This document shows positions 50,858-59,978 of a DNA stretch of 64,000 bases, piece after piece. A program made the position numbers and the translations under genes. Every line of letters begins with the position of its first letter. Positions within the stretch are counted from its first letter, which is position 1. This stretch comes from an uncultured Alistipes sp. (lineage in GTDB: Bacteria > Bacteroidota > Bacteroidia > Bacteroidales > Rikenellaceae): assembly GCA_900769405.1 (NCBI GenBank), contig CAAGGL010000030.1:1-64000 (forward strand), in the 5' to 3' direction. Below the pieces are notes generated by a model. The model saw only the letters and a program-made list of their open reading frames with translations, was not told the origin of the DNA and did not search any database.

Positions 50858-51853
50858 ATGGCTTTTTTAACTGACGAAAAACTCGTGATTGTTGGTGCAG
50901 CTGGTATGATCGGCTCGAATATGGTACAGAGCGCACTGATGATGAACTTGACCTCTAACATCTGTCTGTATGACGTATTCTCGCCCGAAGGCGTGGCTGA
51001 GGAGATGCGCCAGAGCGGTTTTGACAACGTGAACATCACCGCTACTACCGACGTTAAGGAGGCTTTCACCGATGCTAAGTATATCATCTCGTCGGGTGGT
51101 GCTCCCCGTAAGGAGGGTATGACTCGTGAGGATCTGCTGGCAGGTAACTGCAAGATCGCTGAGGATCTGGGTAAGAACATCAAGGCTTACTGCCCCGACG
51201 TTAAGCACGTTGTAATTATCTTCAACCCCGCCGATTTGACCGGTCTGGTAACTCTGCTCTACTCGGGCTTGAAGCCGGGTCAGGTGACCACTTTGGCAGG
51301 TCTGGATACCACTCGTTTGCAGAGCGCTTTGGCTAAGAAGTTCGGCGTAATGCAGAGCGAGATCACCGGTTGCGCTACCTACGGTGGCCACGGCGAGCAG
51401 ATGGCAGTATTCGGCAGCGCAGTGAAGGTTGCTGGCCGCGCACTGAACGACATCATCGGTACCGAGGAGTTCCCCGAGGAGGAGTGGGAGCAGATGAAGA
51501 AGGACGTAACCCAGGGTGGTGCAGCTATCATCAAGTTGCGTGGCCGTTCGTCGTTCCAGAGCCCCTCGTATCTGTCGGTTGAGATGATCCGCTCGGTAAT
51601 GGGTGGTGAGAAGTTCCGCTTCCCCGTTGGTACCTACGTATGCAACGAGAAGTATAACCACATTATGATGGCTATGGATACCGTTCTCGACGCTGAGGGT
51701 TGCCACTATCAGATGCCCGTTGGTACTGAGGAGGAGATCGCTAAGCTCGACGCAAGCTATGCTCACTTGTGCAAGATGCGCGACGAGTTGGTAACTTTGA
51801 ACATCGTTCCCGAGATTGCTAAGTGGGGCGAGATCAATCCCAACTTGAAGTAA
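50858..51853 (+). CDS. mdh: Malate dehydrogenase
   Basis: A 331-aa NAD-dependent enzyme interconverting oxaloacetate and malate. The dinucleotide fold is clear in VIVGAAGMIGSNM (~10-22), Asp43 in LYDVFS binds the ribose, and substrate-site residues lie in APRKEGMTREDLL (~81-93). NPADLTGLV and the catalytic His in CATYGGHGEQM (~173) follow. In anaerobic Bacteroidota it supplies malate for fumarate and then for fumarate reductase, whose genes lie ~4 kb away. Codons are biased to GCT, GGT, CGT and AAC, unlike many neighbours, in line with very high expression. Confidence 0.95.
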   Translation: MAFLTDEKLVIVGAAGMIGSNMVQSALMMNLTSNICLYDVFSPEGVAEEMRQSGFDNVNITATTDVKEAFTDAKYIISSGGAPRKEGMTREDLLAGNCKIAEDLGKNIKAYCPDVKHVVIIFNPADLTGLVTLLYSGLKPGQVTTLAGLDTTRLQSALAKKFGVMQSEITGCATYGGHGEQMAVFGSAVKVAGRALNDIIGTEEFPEEEWEQMKKDVTQGGAAIIKLRGRSSFQSPSYLSVEMIRSVMGGEKFRFPVGTYVCNEKYNHIMMAMDTVLDAEGCHYQMPVGTEEEIAKLDASYAHLCKMRDELVTLNIVPEIAKWGEINPNLK

Positions 51854-51871
51854 TCCCACGAGGTTTACCTA

Positions 51872-51913
51872 AATAATAATAGCCGCCCCGTTCGCGAGGC
51901 GGCTATTATTATT
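51872..51913. terminator. Bidirectional terminator after mdh
   Basis: A 16-bp stem (51872-51887 with 51898-51913) carries A- and T-rich flanks for both converging genes. Confidence 0.9.
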
Positions 51914-51937
51914 TTTTGTCTGTTCGGCGCGAGACGA

Positions 51938-52807
51938 TTAGCGACCGCGGGTTGTGGTGGTCGCGTTGCTGGTCGAAACATCTTGACTGGAGCTGCTCGA
52001 CGAGCGGGTGCTCTGCGGCTTGTCGTTCGAGGTGGCGGGGCGAGAGTTGCCACGCGAGCCGCTGCCATTCGATGAGCTCGAAGGCTTCTTGTCATCGCTC
52101 GGAGCCTTGGTCGTTGTGGCGGGCTTTTGGGGTGCCTGCGGATCGCGCTGCGAAGCCGAGCTGTTCTGACCTCTGCTCGGAACGCCGTCCTTCTGGCGGT
52201 ACGAACCTCCTGCAACAGGCGCCTGATTGTTGTGATTGTACTCATCGGTACGATAGCCATTCGGACGATTGTTGTCGGTCGGTTTCTTGTTTGCACTCGG
52301 CTGCGAGGGCTTATTGTTCTGATTCTTATAGTCGGTCTTGCTGTTGCTGCGACGGTTGGGATCGACCCACGGACGCAGATTATCCCAACTCTTGCTGTAA
52401 CGCTTGTCGTTGCTCATACGGATGGTGGTCTGGGTGCGGTCGTCGCGATAGTGCTTGTACTGCGCGCGGTGGTTGCGGTTGTACTCCCACGGGTTGTCGT
52501 AGTTGATCACCACCTTATATATCTTAAAGAGGTCATAAACTCGATAGCTGGGCGGTAGGTACTTGACACCGATCCAGCGGTTGTTCGACTGATAGTAGAA
52601 CAGCGAGCGGTTGATGTCGTAGTAGATATTGATCTCGGGCATATAGTAGTATGCCGCGTAGTCGTAGCCGATCGGACCCCAAGCGGGTTGCAGGTCGATA
52701 TTGATTGTGATCTCAGCCGAGGGGTAGTCGTAGCTGGGGATCAAATTCGTCAGTGAGCACGATTGCAGTGCCACGGCAACGATAATCAGGGTGAGTAGCT
52801 TTTTCAT
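51938..52807 (-). CDS. Lipoprotein with disordered Ser/Asn/Lys-rich tail
   Basis: A 289-aa lipoprotein with lipobox LQSC (Cys17). Residues ~20-115 are Tyr-rich (SYDYPSAEITINIDL, then AAYYYMPEINIYYDI) and look folded and beta-rich, with a YYQSNNRWIGVKYLPPSY turn. From ~125 to the end the chain is low-complexity: Asn, Lys, Ser, Pro, Thr and Arg, a disordered basic tail that could bind polyanions or span the peptidoglycan. I recognise no domain. It lies downstream of the GT2 gene on the same strand (37 bases). Confidence 0.7.
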   Translation of the reverse strand: MKKLLTLIIVAVALQSCSLTNLIPSYDYPSAEITINIDLQPAWGPIGYDYAAYYYMPEINIYYDINRSLFYYQSNNRWIGVKYLPPSYRVYDLFKIYKVVINYDNPWEYNRNHRAQYKHYRDDRTQTTIRMSNDKRYSKSWDNLRPWVDPNRRSNSKTDYKNQNNKPSQPSANKKPTDNNRPNGYRTDEYNHNNQAPVAGGSYRQKDGVPSRGQNSSASQRDPQAPQKPATTTKAPSDDKKPSSSSNGSGSRGNSRPATSNDKPQSTRSSSSSSQDVSTSNATTTTRGR

Positions 52808-52844
52808 TATTGTACGTTTTTGGTTGTTGATACAAACGGTTGTT

Positions 52845-53774
52845 TTATAATCCCTTGCGGGCGATCTTCCACGCTAGCCAGTTGTAGGCACGCAGAGCGT
52901 TCCAACGCCACGCCACGGGCAAGCGGTTGATAACCTGCAATTTGCGCAATATGCGGCGATTCATCGTTGTGTAGCCGAAGAAGCGCTCGGTGTCGCGAGC
53001 CTCCTCGGTACCACCCTTGGCGCTGATGATTATCGCGCGCGAAAGACCGATGCGTGCAGCATATTCGTCGAGCATCGGCTCACGCCCTGCGGTATAGAAA
53101 TCGCGGAACGAGGCGGTGCCGTCATCGCCGCGATAGATCGACGGAGTGCGGTTTTGTGCGGCGCGATTGTAGCGGCAGAGGCGCTTGGGAGTGGTTGCAA
53201 CTTTGTAGCTGCGAGCAAGTTTGACCCACATATATGTATCCTGCCCCATACGCATTCCGACGGGAAAACCACCCACCTCGTCGAAGACGCGACGGGCGAT
53301 CGTGGTTGCCGAAGTGATGCAGACGTAGCGCTGCATAGCCTCGGCGAAGTAATCCTCGACAATGCCCTCATACTGAGGCGTGTTGCCTGCGAAAGTGCCG
53401 TCCTCCGACACGATGTCGAAACCCGAGCACCAACCTCCGCAATCGGGGTAGAGAGCGATCAGTCGGGCGATCTCGGCGAGGTAGTCGGGCGTCCACTCGT
53501 CGTCGGCGTCGATCATCGCAATGTAGTCACCCTCAGAGAGTTCGATTGCGCGGTTGCGAGCCACGGCCGAGCCGGCGTTTGCCTGCTTATGGAGCTTGAT
53601 GAGGGGTGACGCGATAGCCTCGACACGCTCGCACGAACGGTCGGTCGAGCCGTCATCGACAATCACGATTTCGAGCGGCTGCAACGTCTGCGCCAAAACC
53701 GAGCGCAGCGTGCGTTCGATCTCGGCCTCCTTGTTGTAGAGCGGTATGATTACCGAAAAACGTGGCGTACTCAT
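52845..53774 (-). CDS. Glycosyltransferase family 2
   Basis: A 309-aa GT-A fold enzyme from ATG 53774; a GTG at 53783 would overlap the upstream stop. The nucleotide-sugar site is clear: FSVIIPLYNKEAEIERTL, VIVDDGSTDRS (~37-47), then IAMIDADDEWTP with the DxD (~89-100). The acceptor half contains GGFPVGMRMGQDTYMWVKLA, with the ED-like base. GT2 enzymes add sugars to surface polysaccharides or lipids; donor and acceptor are unknown. It starts 5 bases after the LuxE-like gene, a tight pair. Confidence 0.9.
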   Translation of the reverse strand: MSTPRFSVIIPLYNKEAEIERTLRSVLAQTLQPLEIVIVDDGSTDRSCERVEAIASPLIKLHKQANAGSAVARNRAIELSEGDYIAMIDADDEWTPDYLAEIARLIALYPDCGGWCSGFDIVSEDGTFAGNTPQYEGIVEDYFAEAMQRYVCITSATTIARRVFDEVGGFPVGMRMGQDTYMWVKLARSYKVATTPKRLCRYNRAAQNRTPSIYRGDDGTASFRDFYTAGREPMLDEYAARIGLSRAIIISAKGGTEEARDTERFFGYTTMNRRILRKLQVINRLPVAWRWNALRAYNWLAWKIARKGL

Positions 53775-53779
53775 AACTT

Positions 53780-54754
53780 TCACTGTACTAAAAGGTTACA
53801 GCCTCTGATTTCGCTCTTGTCGATACGCCCTGCGATCTCGAACGAGCCGTCAGCCAATACTCGGCCCGCATCCTCGGTCTGAATGAAGGCGCACGAATAG
53901 ACGTTGCCCAGATCGATGATGTTGATACCACCGCGCTGCCCCGTGGCGAGCAGTCGGAACGGATCGTTCAGGTCGCGCGTGATGACCCGCATCCACGGCG
54001 GCGCAACGAATCGATTGCCACCCTTCGAGTAGGCCTGCGAGGTCAGCTCAGCCATTCCGTATTCGGAGTGTATTGCGCTGACGTTGAATGCATTGCAAAG
54101 TACGCGGTGTAGCTCTTCTTTGGGCAACTCCTTGCGTCGTCCCTTCATTCCGCCCGTCTCCATCACGATCACATCGTGCAGGTCGGGCGCATATTGCTCG
54201 GCCAGATCGAGCAGGGCGTAGGTCACACCAAGCAGGATCTTCGGGCGCGGATCGGCCGCGATATCAGCCAAAAGTCGCTCGTAATCATCGAGATAGAATC
54301 CTCCGTGACCACCCGCATCAGCAATCAGTCGATCGACCATATAGATCAGCGACGACCCCTTGCGTTCCAAATACGAGGGCAGCAACCCATAGATGCTCCA
54401 CTCTGACGGCTCGCCATAGAAGTGTCGGAACGCCCCGCGAAAGGCGCGCTCATAGATTCGCAGGTCGGCCATCGGGTGGCGCGAGGGCACACCTCCGCCC
54501 GTCGAACTGCTCGTGAAGACCTGTTCGGGCGGCTCGGTGCCGCAGTAGATATTGTGCGATTTGAACAACCCGATCGGTAGAAACGGTATCTGCTCCACCT
54601 CGCGCACCTCATCTGCCTTGATCCCGATCAGTTCGAGATATTGGCGGTAGGGCTCGCACTGCTCGGCCTGAAAACGGAACAGCGCAAGAGCCTCGTGGCG
54701 GAACGAAGAGTCGTCCGCCACGGCAAAGATGCGATCTGTATCGGGTTGATTCAT
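53780..54754 (-). CDS. LuxE/PaaK-type acyl-protein synthetase-like protein
   Basis: A 324-aa ANL-superfamily enzyme of the LuxE type. The phosphate loop is SSSTGGGVPSRH (~82-93), the aromatic-acid stretch is METGGMKGRRKEL (~197-209), the adenine motif is IHSEYGMAEL (~227-236), and the end has EIAGRIDKSEIRGCN. It stops at the hinge, as LuxE proteins do, without the mobile C-terminal subdomain of acyl-CoA ligases. It should activate a fatty or aromatic acid and pass it to a protein or glycan. Paired directly with a GT2 enzyme, it hints at an acylated glycan or glycolipid (inference). It follows trxB by 6 bases. Confidence 0.85.
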   Translation of the reverse strand: MNQPDTDRIFAVADDSSFRHEALALFRFQAEQCEPYRQYLELIGIKADEVREVEQIPFLPIGLFKSHNIYCGTEPPEQVFTSSSTGGGVPSRHPMADLRIYERAFRGAFRHFYGEPSEWSIYGLLPSYLERKGSSLIYMVDRLIADAGGHGGFYLDDYERLLADIAADPRPKILLGVTYALLDLAEQYAPDLHDVIVMETGGMKGRRKELPKEELHRVLCNAFNVSAIHSEYGMAELTSQAYSKGGNRFVAPPWMRVITRDLNDPFRLLATGQRGGINIIDLGNVYSCAFIQTEDAGRVLADGSFEIAGRIDKSEIRGCNLLVQ

Positions 54755-54760
54755 CGCCTA

Positions 54761-55681
54761 TTATGCTTTCAAGAAACGCTCGCAATCAAGCGCCGCGCGG
54801 CAACCGCTACCTGCGGCGGTGATCGCCTGACGGTAGTGCGGATCCTGCACATCACCGGCAGCAAACACACCCTCGATATTGGTGCGCGACGTGCCGTCCT
54901 TAGTCACGATGTAACCCTGCTCGTCGAGCTCCACCTGACCTGCAAAGAGTTCGGTGTTGGGGTGGTGACCGATAGCCATAAAGATACCCGACAGTTCGAT
55001 CTCGCGCTCGGTGCCGTTGTTGTGACGCACGCGCACGCCCGTTACGCCCGACTCATCGCCCAGAATCTCGGCGGTGTTGTGCTCGAACAGAACTTCGATG
55101 TTGGGGGTGTTCTGCACGCGCTCCTGCATAGCCTGCGACGCACGCAGATAGGGCTTGCGAACGATCAGATAGACCTGACGGCACAGACCTGCTAAGTAGG
55201 TTGCCTCCTCGCACGCGGTGTCGCCGCCACCGACAACAGCCACGTCCTTCTTGCGGTAGAAGAAACCGTCGCACGTTGCGCACGCGCTGACGCCCATACC
55301 CTTGAAACGCTCCTCCGAGGGCAGGCCCAGATACTTCGCGGTTGCGCCCGTGCAGATGATAACGCTCTCTGCCTCAATCTGTTTATCGCCATCGATGGTG
55401 ATCACGAAGGGGCGTGCACCCAGCTCCGCCTTGGTCACTGCGCCGAAACGGATATCCGTACCGAAACGCTCGGCCTGAGCGCGCATACGGCTCATCAACT
55501 CGTTGCCGTCGATACCCTCGGGGTGCGAGGGGAAGTTCTCGATCTCGGTGGTTGTGGTGAGCTGACCGCCGGGGGTGATACCCTCGTAGAGTACGGGGTT
55601 AAGACCCGCACGTGCGGTATAGATTGCAGCGGTGTAGCCCGCGGGACCACTACCGATAATAAGGCATTTAACTTGTTCCAT
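54761..55681 (-). CDS. trxB: Thioredoxin-disulfide reductase
   Basis: A 306-aa flavoprotein that reduces thioredoxin with NADPH. FAD motif GSGPAGYTAAIYTARAG starts at ~10, the redox-active CATC pair is Cys134-Cys137 in VSACATCDGFF, the NADPH motif VVGGGDTACEEA follows at ~149-160, and the closing FAD motif is GVFAAGDVQD. It is the first of three close genes (trxB, LuxE-like, GT2) on the minus strand. A consensus -7 box lies 39 bases upstream. Confidence 0.96.
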   Translation of the reverse strand: MEQVKCLIIGSGPAGYTAAIYTARAGLNPVLYEGITPGGQLTTTTEIENFPSHPEGIDGNELMSRMRAQAERFGTDIRFGAVTKAELGARPFVITIDGDKQIEAESVIICTGATAKYLGLPSEERFKGMGVSACATCDGFFYRKKDVAVVGGGDTACEEATYLAGLCRQVYLIVRKPYLRASQAMQERVQNTPNIEVLFEHNTAEILGDESGVTGVRVRHNNGTEREIELSGIFMAIGHHPNTELFAGQVELDEQGYIVTKDGTSRTNIEGVFAAGDVQDPHYRQAITAAGSGCRAALDCERFLKA

Positions 55682-55719
55682 AGTGTTATGTTTTTTATGT
55701 TATTTATTTTCCTAATTTA

Positions 55720-55727
55720 CAAATATA
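55720..55727 (-). promoter_or_regulatory. -7 promoter box of trxB
   Basis: TATATTTG on the minus strand, 39 bases before the start. Confidence 0.55.
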
Positions 55728-55764
55728 GCGTTTTTCGTTGAAAAATCAAACTCGTGCGCGCGCA

Positions 55765-57597
55765 TTAATTTTCGGGCGTGGGGTGGAAGTGGTCATAGAC
55801 CTTGCGGGCGCGCGACAATCCGATCACCTCGGTCAGTTCGTCGAGTGTGGCACGACGCACGCGAGCCACCGTGCGGAACTTGCGCAGCAGATCCTCGATC
55901 GAGGCCGAACCAATACCCTTGATCTGCTCCAACTCGCTGGTTATAAACGCCTTCGAGCGCTTGTTGCGGTGGAACGTAATGCCAAAGCGGTGAGCCTCGT
56001 CGCGCAGATGGGTGATCACCTTCAACGGCTCGCCCGTGCGGTCGAGGTAGTAGGGATCGGGGTCGAACGGGAAGTAGATCTCCTCGATGCGCTTGGCCAG
56101 GCCGACAATCGGGATAGTCTTCTCCAAACCCAACTCCGCGAGTACCGAGTAGGCCGAGCTGAGCTGTCCCTTGCCGCCATCGACCACAATCAGGTCGGGC
56201 AGCTCGGCGCCCTCCTCCACCAGACGCGAATAGCGACGGCGCACGATCTCGCGCATCGAGGCGAAGTCGTCGGCGCCGACAACGGTTTTGATATTGAAAT
56301 GGCGATATTCGCTCTTCGAGGGGCGTCCGTCGCGGAACACCACACACGAGGCTACGGGATTGGTGCCCTGTAAGTTAGAGTTGTCGAAACACTCGATATG
56401 GCGCGGTTGACGATCGAGATGCAACTCGCGGCGCAGCGACTCCATCAGTCGGTCGGTATGGCGTTCGGGGTTGCGGATTTCGAGATTCTTCAACTGCTCG
56501 GCGCGATAGATCTTCGCACCCTTCTCCGAAAATTCGAGCAGTTTGAGTTTGTCTCCACGCTTCGGAACGGTGAATGTGATCCCCTCGAACAGCTCCTCCT
56601 CGGGCAGGAATGGCACCACGACCTCGCGCGCCAGGCGACCTGCGATGCGCTCGCTGATCTGCTGAATGGCCTGCGTGAGCACCTGTCGCGGCTCGCTCTC
56701 GACGCCGAGCGAAAGTTGCGAAGTGAACGTTCCCGTTACTGCGCCATTGACGATTCGCACGAAATTACAATATGCCGCATCGTCGTCAATGATGATCGAA
56801 AAGACGTCTAACGTAAAGAGCGACGAATTGACAATCACCGACTTACTCGAATAGTTCTCCAACGCAGCCAAGCGCGACTTGTATCGTGCCGCCGCCTCGA
56901 AACGCAACTCCGCCGCCGCCTCGGTCATCTGTCGTTCGAGCCACGAGCGGGTCGAACGCAGGTCGCCACGCAGCACCGCACAGATGCGCGCTATGTCCTC
57001 GTCATACTCTTCGCGCGTTTGGCGTCCGACGCAGGGGCCCTTGCAGTTGCCGAGGTGGTATTGCAGGCAGACCTCGTAGCGTCCGCGCGCAATCTGCTCG
57101 GGCGCGAGATTCAGGCGGCAGGTGCGCAGGGTATAGATCTCGCGCAGAAACTCCAACACCGAGCGCTGCATCGAGATCGAGGCATAGGGCCCGAAATATT
57201 GCGAGCCGTCGCGCACCACGCGGCGCGTCGATTCGACACGCGGGAAGGGCTCGTTACGCACCACAATCCAGGGGTAGGTTTTGTCGTCTTTGAGCAGAAT
57301 GTTGTAGCGCGGTTGGAGCGTCTTGATCAGCGAATTTTCCAGCAGCAGGGCATCGCTCTCGCTCCCCACGACGATATGTTTGATCTCGGCAATCTGGCGC
57401 ACCAGCGCGCGAACTTTTGCCGAATGTTCCTTACTCTCAACGAAATAGGACGACACGCGGCGGCGCAGGCTCTTTGCCTTACCGACATAGATCACCGTGC
57501 CCGTCTTGTCCAGATATTGATAGACACCCGGGTCGAGCGGCAGTGCCGCCACTTGCTCTTTGAGCCGTGCTATGCGTTCGTCGTTCTGCATTGTCAA
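55765..57597 (-). CDS. uvrC: UvrABC excinuclease subunit C
   Basis: A 610-aa nuclease that makes both cuts in nucleotide excision repair. The N-terminal GIY-YIG domain (GVYQYLDKTGTVIYVGKAKSLRRR, ~23-46) makes the 3' cut. A Cys-rich cluster follows at ~164-190, then the UvrB-binding UVR motif near ~215. The RNase H-like domain holding ECFDNSNLQGTNPVAS and LIVDGGKGQLSSA (~440-490) makes the 5' cut. A helix-hairpin-helix pair ends it (LEQIKGIGSASIEDLLRKF). Start is ATG 57597 or 57591. Confidence 0.96.
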   Translation of the reverse strand: MTMQNDERIARLKEQVAALPLDPGVYQYLDKTGTVIYVGKAKSLRRRVSSYFVESKEHSAKVRALVRQIAEIKHIVVGSESDALLLENSLIKTLQPRYNILLKDDKTYPWIVVRNEPFPRVESTRRVVRDGSQYFGPYASISMQRSVLEFLREIYTLRTCRLNLAPEQIARGRYEVCLQYHLGNCKGPCVGRQTREEYDEDIARICAVLRGDLRSTRSWLERQMTEAAAELRFEAAARYKSRLAALENYSSKSVIVNSSLFTLDVFSIIIDDDAAYCNFVRIVNGAVTGTFTSQLSLGVESEPRQVLTQAIQQISERIAGRLAREVVVPFLPEEELFEGITFTVPKRGDKLKLLEFSEKGAKIYRAEQLKNLEIRNPERHTDRLMESLRRELHLDRQPRHIECFDNSNLQGTNPVASCVVFRDGRPSKSEYRHFNIKTVVGADDFASMREIVRRRYSRLVEEGAELPDLIVVDGGKGQLSSAYSVLAELGLEKTIPIVGLAKRIEEIYFPFDPDPYYLDRTGEPLKVITHLRDEAHRFGITFHRNKRSKAFITSELEQIKGIGSASIEDLLRKFRTVARVRRATLDELTEVIGLSRARKVYDHFHPTPEN

Positions 57598-57600
57598 GTC

Positions 57601-57648
57601 GAAAAATGGGCAGGTGAAACCCTCCGTGAAGTGGATTTCGGCCTGCCC
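57601..57648 (-). terminator. Terminator after the PfkB-family kinase
   Basis: GGGCAGG (57608-57614) pairs with CCTGCCC (57642-57648), with inner complementarity, and on the minus strand is followed by a T-rich run. Confidence 0.7.
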
Positions 57649-57675
57649 TATGGAGTGTGTTGTTGTGGTCGGTTG

Positions 57676-58677
57676 TTAGAAGAGCAACTTGCCCGCCTTC
57701 ACGCGCTTAACCAAGCGAGCCACGTCGTCCCAAGCCTCCTCGGTGGGGGTTGTGCCGACGATCTCGATCACCTTACCTGCGGTGATGGCACCGATCGTGC
57801 CGCACTGACGCAGCGACAGACCCTCGCACATACCTGCCATAAAACCGGCAGCATAGAAGTCGCCTGCACCGGTCGTATCGACACGCTTTGCAGCCGCCAT
57901 AATACCAACGTGCGACACCTCGCCGCCCTGCTTAATCAGCGCACCGCGCATACCGATCTTCACGATCACCAGGTCACACATCGTCGAGATATATTGCAGA
58001 GCATTGACGGGCTCCTCCTCGCCCGAGAAAACGCGAGCCTCGTCCTCGTTAGCAAATACGATATCGACATACTCGCTGATCACCTCGCGCAGGAACTCCA
58101 AGTTCTCTTCCACGACGTTGAAGCTCGCCAGGTCGATCGCAACTTTCAGGCCAAGCTCCTTAGCCATACGGATCGCACCGCGAATAAGGTTATGATCCTG
58201 AACCAGATAACCTTCGACATAGAGGCAGTCGTAACCCTCGAAAATCGCGGGAGTCAGGTCCTCGGCCTTCATCTCGACTGCGGCACCCAGATGGGTCACC
58301 AGCGTACGCTCGCCATCGGGCGAAACCAGCGATACGCACTTACCCGAGCGCTCCTCGCCACGCATAATGAAGGGCTGAATGCCCAGATTGTCCAGCGCCG
58401 ACTCGAAGAAGTCGCCCGTCGAGTCGCGACCCACCTTACCGATGAAACCGACCTTGCAACCGAGGCGCGCCATAGCACGAATCGTATTGTCGGCCGAGCC
58501 GCCGAGCGAGAGGGTGTAGGGGAGTCCCGAAACCGATTTCGAGATCTCCTTCTGCTGCTCCGAATTAACCAGACTCATACTGCCGCGCGGCAGGTCGAAC
58601 TTTTCGAGAACCTCGTCCGAGCGCAGGTTCACCAGCATATCCGTCAAGGCATTTCCAATGCCGATAACTTTCTTCAT
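57676..58677 (-). CDS. PfkB-family carbohydrate/adenosine kinase
   Basis: A 333-aa ribokinase-fold enzyme. Motif 1 is SLGGSADNTIRAMARLG (~57-73); motif 2, with the catalytic Asp, is RVDTTGAGDFYAAGF (~265-279). The sequence pattern resembles the bacterial adenosine kinase group in this phylum, but sugar kinases share it. ATP is used to phosphorylate a nucleoside or sugar hydroxyl. It precedes pfkA in position, and pfkA lies 25 bases upstream on the same strand, so the two form an operon. Confidence 0.88.
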   Translation of the reverse strand: MKKVIGIGNALTDMLVNLRSDEVLEKFDLPRGSMSLVNSEQQKEISKSVSGLPYTLSLGGSADNTIRAMARLGCKVGFIGKVGRDSTGDFFESALDNLGIQPFIMRGEERSGKCVSLVSPDGERTLVTHLGAAVEMKAEDLTPAIFEGYDCLYVEGYLVQDHNLIRGAIRMAKELGLKVAIDLASFNVVEENLEFLREVISEYVDIVFANEDEARVFSGEEEPVNALQYISTMCDLVIVKIGMRGALIKQGGEVSHVGIMAAAKRVDTTGAGDFYAAGFMAGMCEGLSLRQCGTIGAITAGKVIEIVGTTPTEEAWDDVARLVKRVKAGKLLF

Positions 58678-58701
58678 ATTGGGTAGTTATTTTATTGATT
58701 A

Positions 58702-59682
58702 TTAGATCGAAAGAATTTTCAGTGTATTGAGCAAGTCGCGGTTGATCGGCTTGTCCTTGCGGATCGCCTTCGTGAAGGGAATGTAGACCAACTCGTCGTT
58801 CTGCACGCCAATCATCACGTTGCGTTGACCCTCCATCAGTGCGTTGATCGCTGCCTCGCCCATACGGCTGGCGATGATGCGGTCGCTGGCCGTCGGTGAG
58901 CCGCCGCGCTGGATATGTCCGAGAATCGTCACGCGCGTGTCGTACTGCGGATACTCCTTCTTGATGCGCTCCGCCACGCCCATCGCACCGCCCGTCAGCT
59001 CGCTCTCGGCAACCAGAACGATCGACGAGTTCTTGCTCTTGCGGAAGCCGTTGCCGATCAACTCACCCAGCTGGTCGGTCTCGGTCATAATCTCGGGAAT
59101 GATCGCCGCCTCGGCACCCGATGCAATCGCACCATTCAGCGCCAAGAAGCCTGCATTGCGACCCATCACCTCGACCAGGAACAGACGCTCGTGCGACGAG
59201 GCCGTATCGCGCAGCTTATCCACCGCGTCCATAATCGTGTTGAGGGCGGTGTCGTAGCCGATTGTGGTATCCGTGCCGTAGAGGTCGTTGTCGATCGTGC
59301 CGGGCAGACCGACGATCGGAACGTCGAACTCCGATGCAAAGACGCGCGCACCCGTCAGCGAGCCGTCGCCACCGATAACCACCAGAGCATCAATGCCTTC
59401 GCGTTTCATCGTTTCGTATGCCACCTGACGACCTTCGGGGGTCTGGAACTCCTTGCAGCGTGCCGTTTTGAGGATCGTACCGCCCTGCTGAACGATGTTG
59501 CTGACGTTCTGGGTCTTGAAGGGGATAATCTCGCCCGTAATCAGGCCGCGATAGCCGCGCATAATACCCTTAACCGTAAAACCATTATAGATTGCCGCGC
59601 GAGTCACGGCGCGAATAGCTGCATTCATCGCGGGCGCATCGCCGCCCGAGGTCAGAATACCGATACATTTGATCTCTGCCAT
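58702..59682 (-). CDS. pfkA: ATP-dependent 6-phosphofructokinase
   Basis: A 326-aa glycolytic enzyme producing fructose 1,6-bisphosphate. ATP site: ILTSGGDAPAMNAAIRA (~9-25) and GGDGSLTGA (~103-111), whose Gly-Asp-Gly form marks an ATP enzyme rather than a PPi one. The catalytic Asp lies in PGTIDNDLYGTD (~127-138), and the fructose 6-phosphate stretch MGRNAG at ~168. The first gene of the pfkA-kinase operon. Confidence 0.96.
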   Translation of the reverse strand: MAEIKCIGILTSGGDAPAMNAAIRAVTRAAIYNGFTVKGIMRGYRGLITGEIIPFKTQNVSNIVQQGGTILKTARCKEFQTPEGRQVAYETMKREGIDALVVIGGDGSLTGARVFASEFDVPIVGLPGTIDNDLYGTDTTIGYDTALNTIMDAVDKLRDTASSHERLFLVEVMGRNAGFLALNGAIASGAEAAIIPEIMTETDQLGELIGNGFRKSKNSSIVLVAESELTGGAMGVAERIKKEYPQYDTRVTILGHIQRGGSPTASDRIIASRMGEAAINALMEGQRNVMIGVQNDELVYIPFTKAIRKDKPINRDLLNTLKILSI

Positions 59683-59733
59683 AATTCTCTGTTTAGTTGG
59701 TTTGCCCGCGGGCGCACCTAATCATTAATAGTG

Positions 59734-59741
59734 CAAATATA
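59734..59741 (-). promoter_or_regulatory. -7 promoter box of pfkA
   Basis: TATATTTG on the minus strand, 52 bases before the start. Confidence 0.55.
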
Positions 59742-59753
59742 CGAATAATTCGA

Positions 59754-59793
59754 TTCACAATTCACAATTCAAAATTCCACGCCGAAGGCGTGT
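59754..59793. repeat. Short inverted copy of the heptanucleotide repeat with hairpin
   Basis: Degenerate ACAATTC units (about 59756-59777) are followed by the small hairpin CACGCC-gaa-GGCGTG (59778-59792) and a T-rich stretch. The string GAAGGCGTGTTTT recurs at 59879-59891. It resembles the array at the window start in reverse orientation. Confidence 0.7.
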
Positions 59794-59916
59794 TTTGCTG
59801 TTTTCGGTTGTGCGAGTTATATTTGGATTGCAAAACCCGCAACCATTTTGCCACTCTCTGCCACTCTGATTGATTGACGAAGGCGTGTTTTACCTTTTTC
59901 ATTTAATCGACGACAC

Positions 59917-59941
59917 AAACAAAAGCCGCACCCCATTGCGG
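59917..59941 (-). terminator. Terminator after the large PspC-domain gene
   Basis: CCGCA (59926-59930) pairs with TGCGG (59937-59941); on the minus strand TTTTGTTT follows. Confidence 0.65.
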
Positions 59942-59978
59942 AGCACGGCAGAATGATGAGTATGTATAAGTCCTTGCG

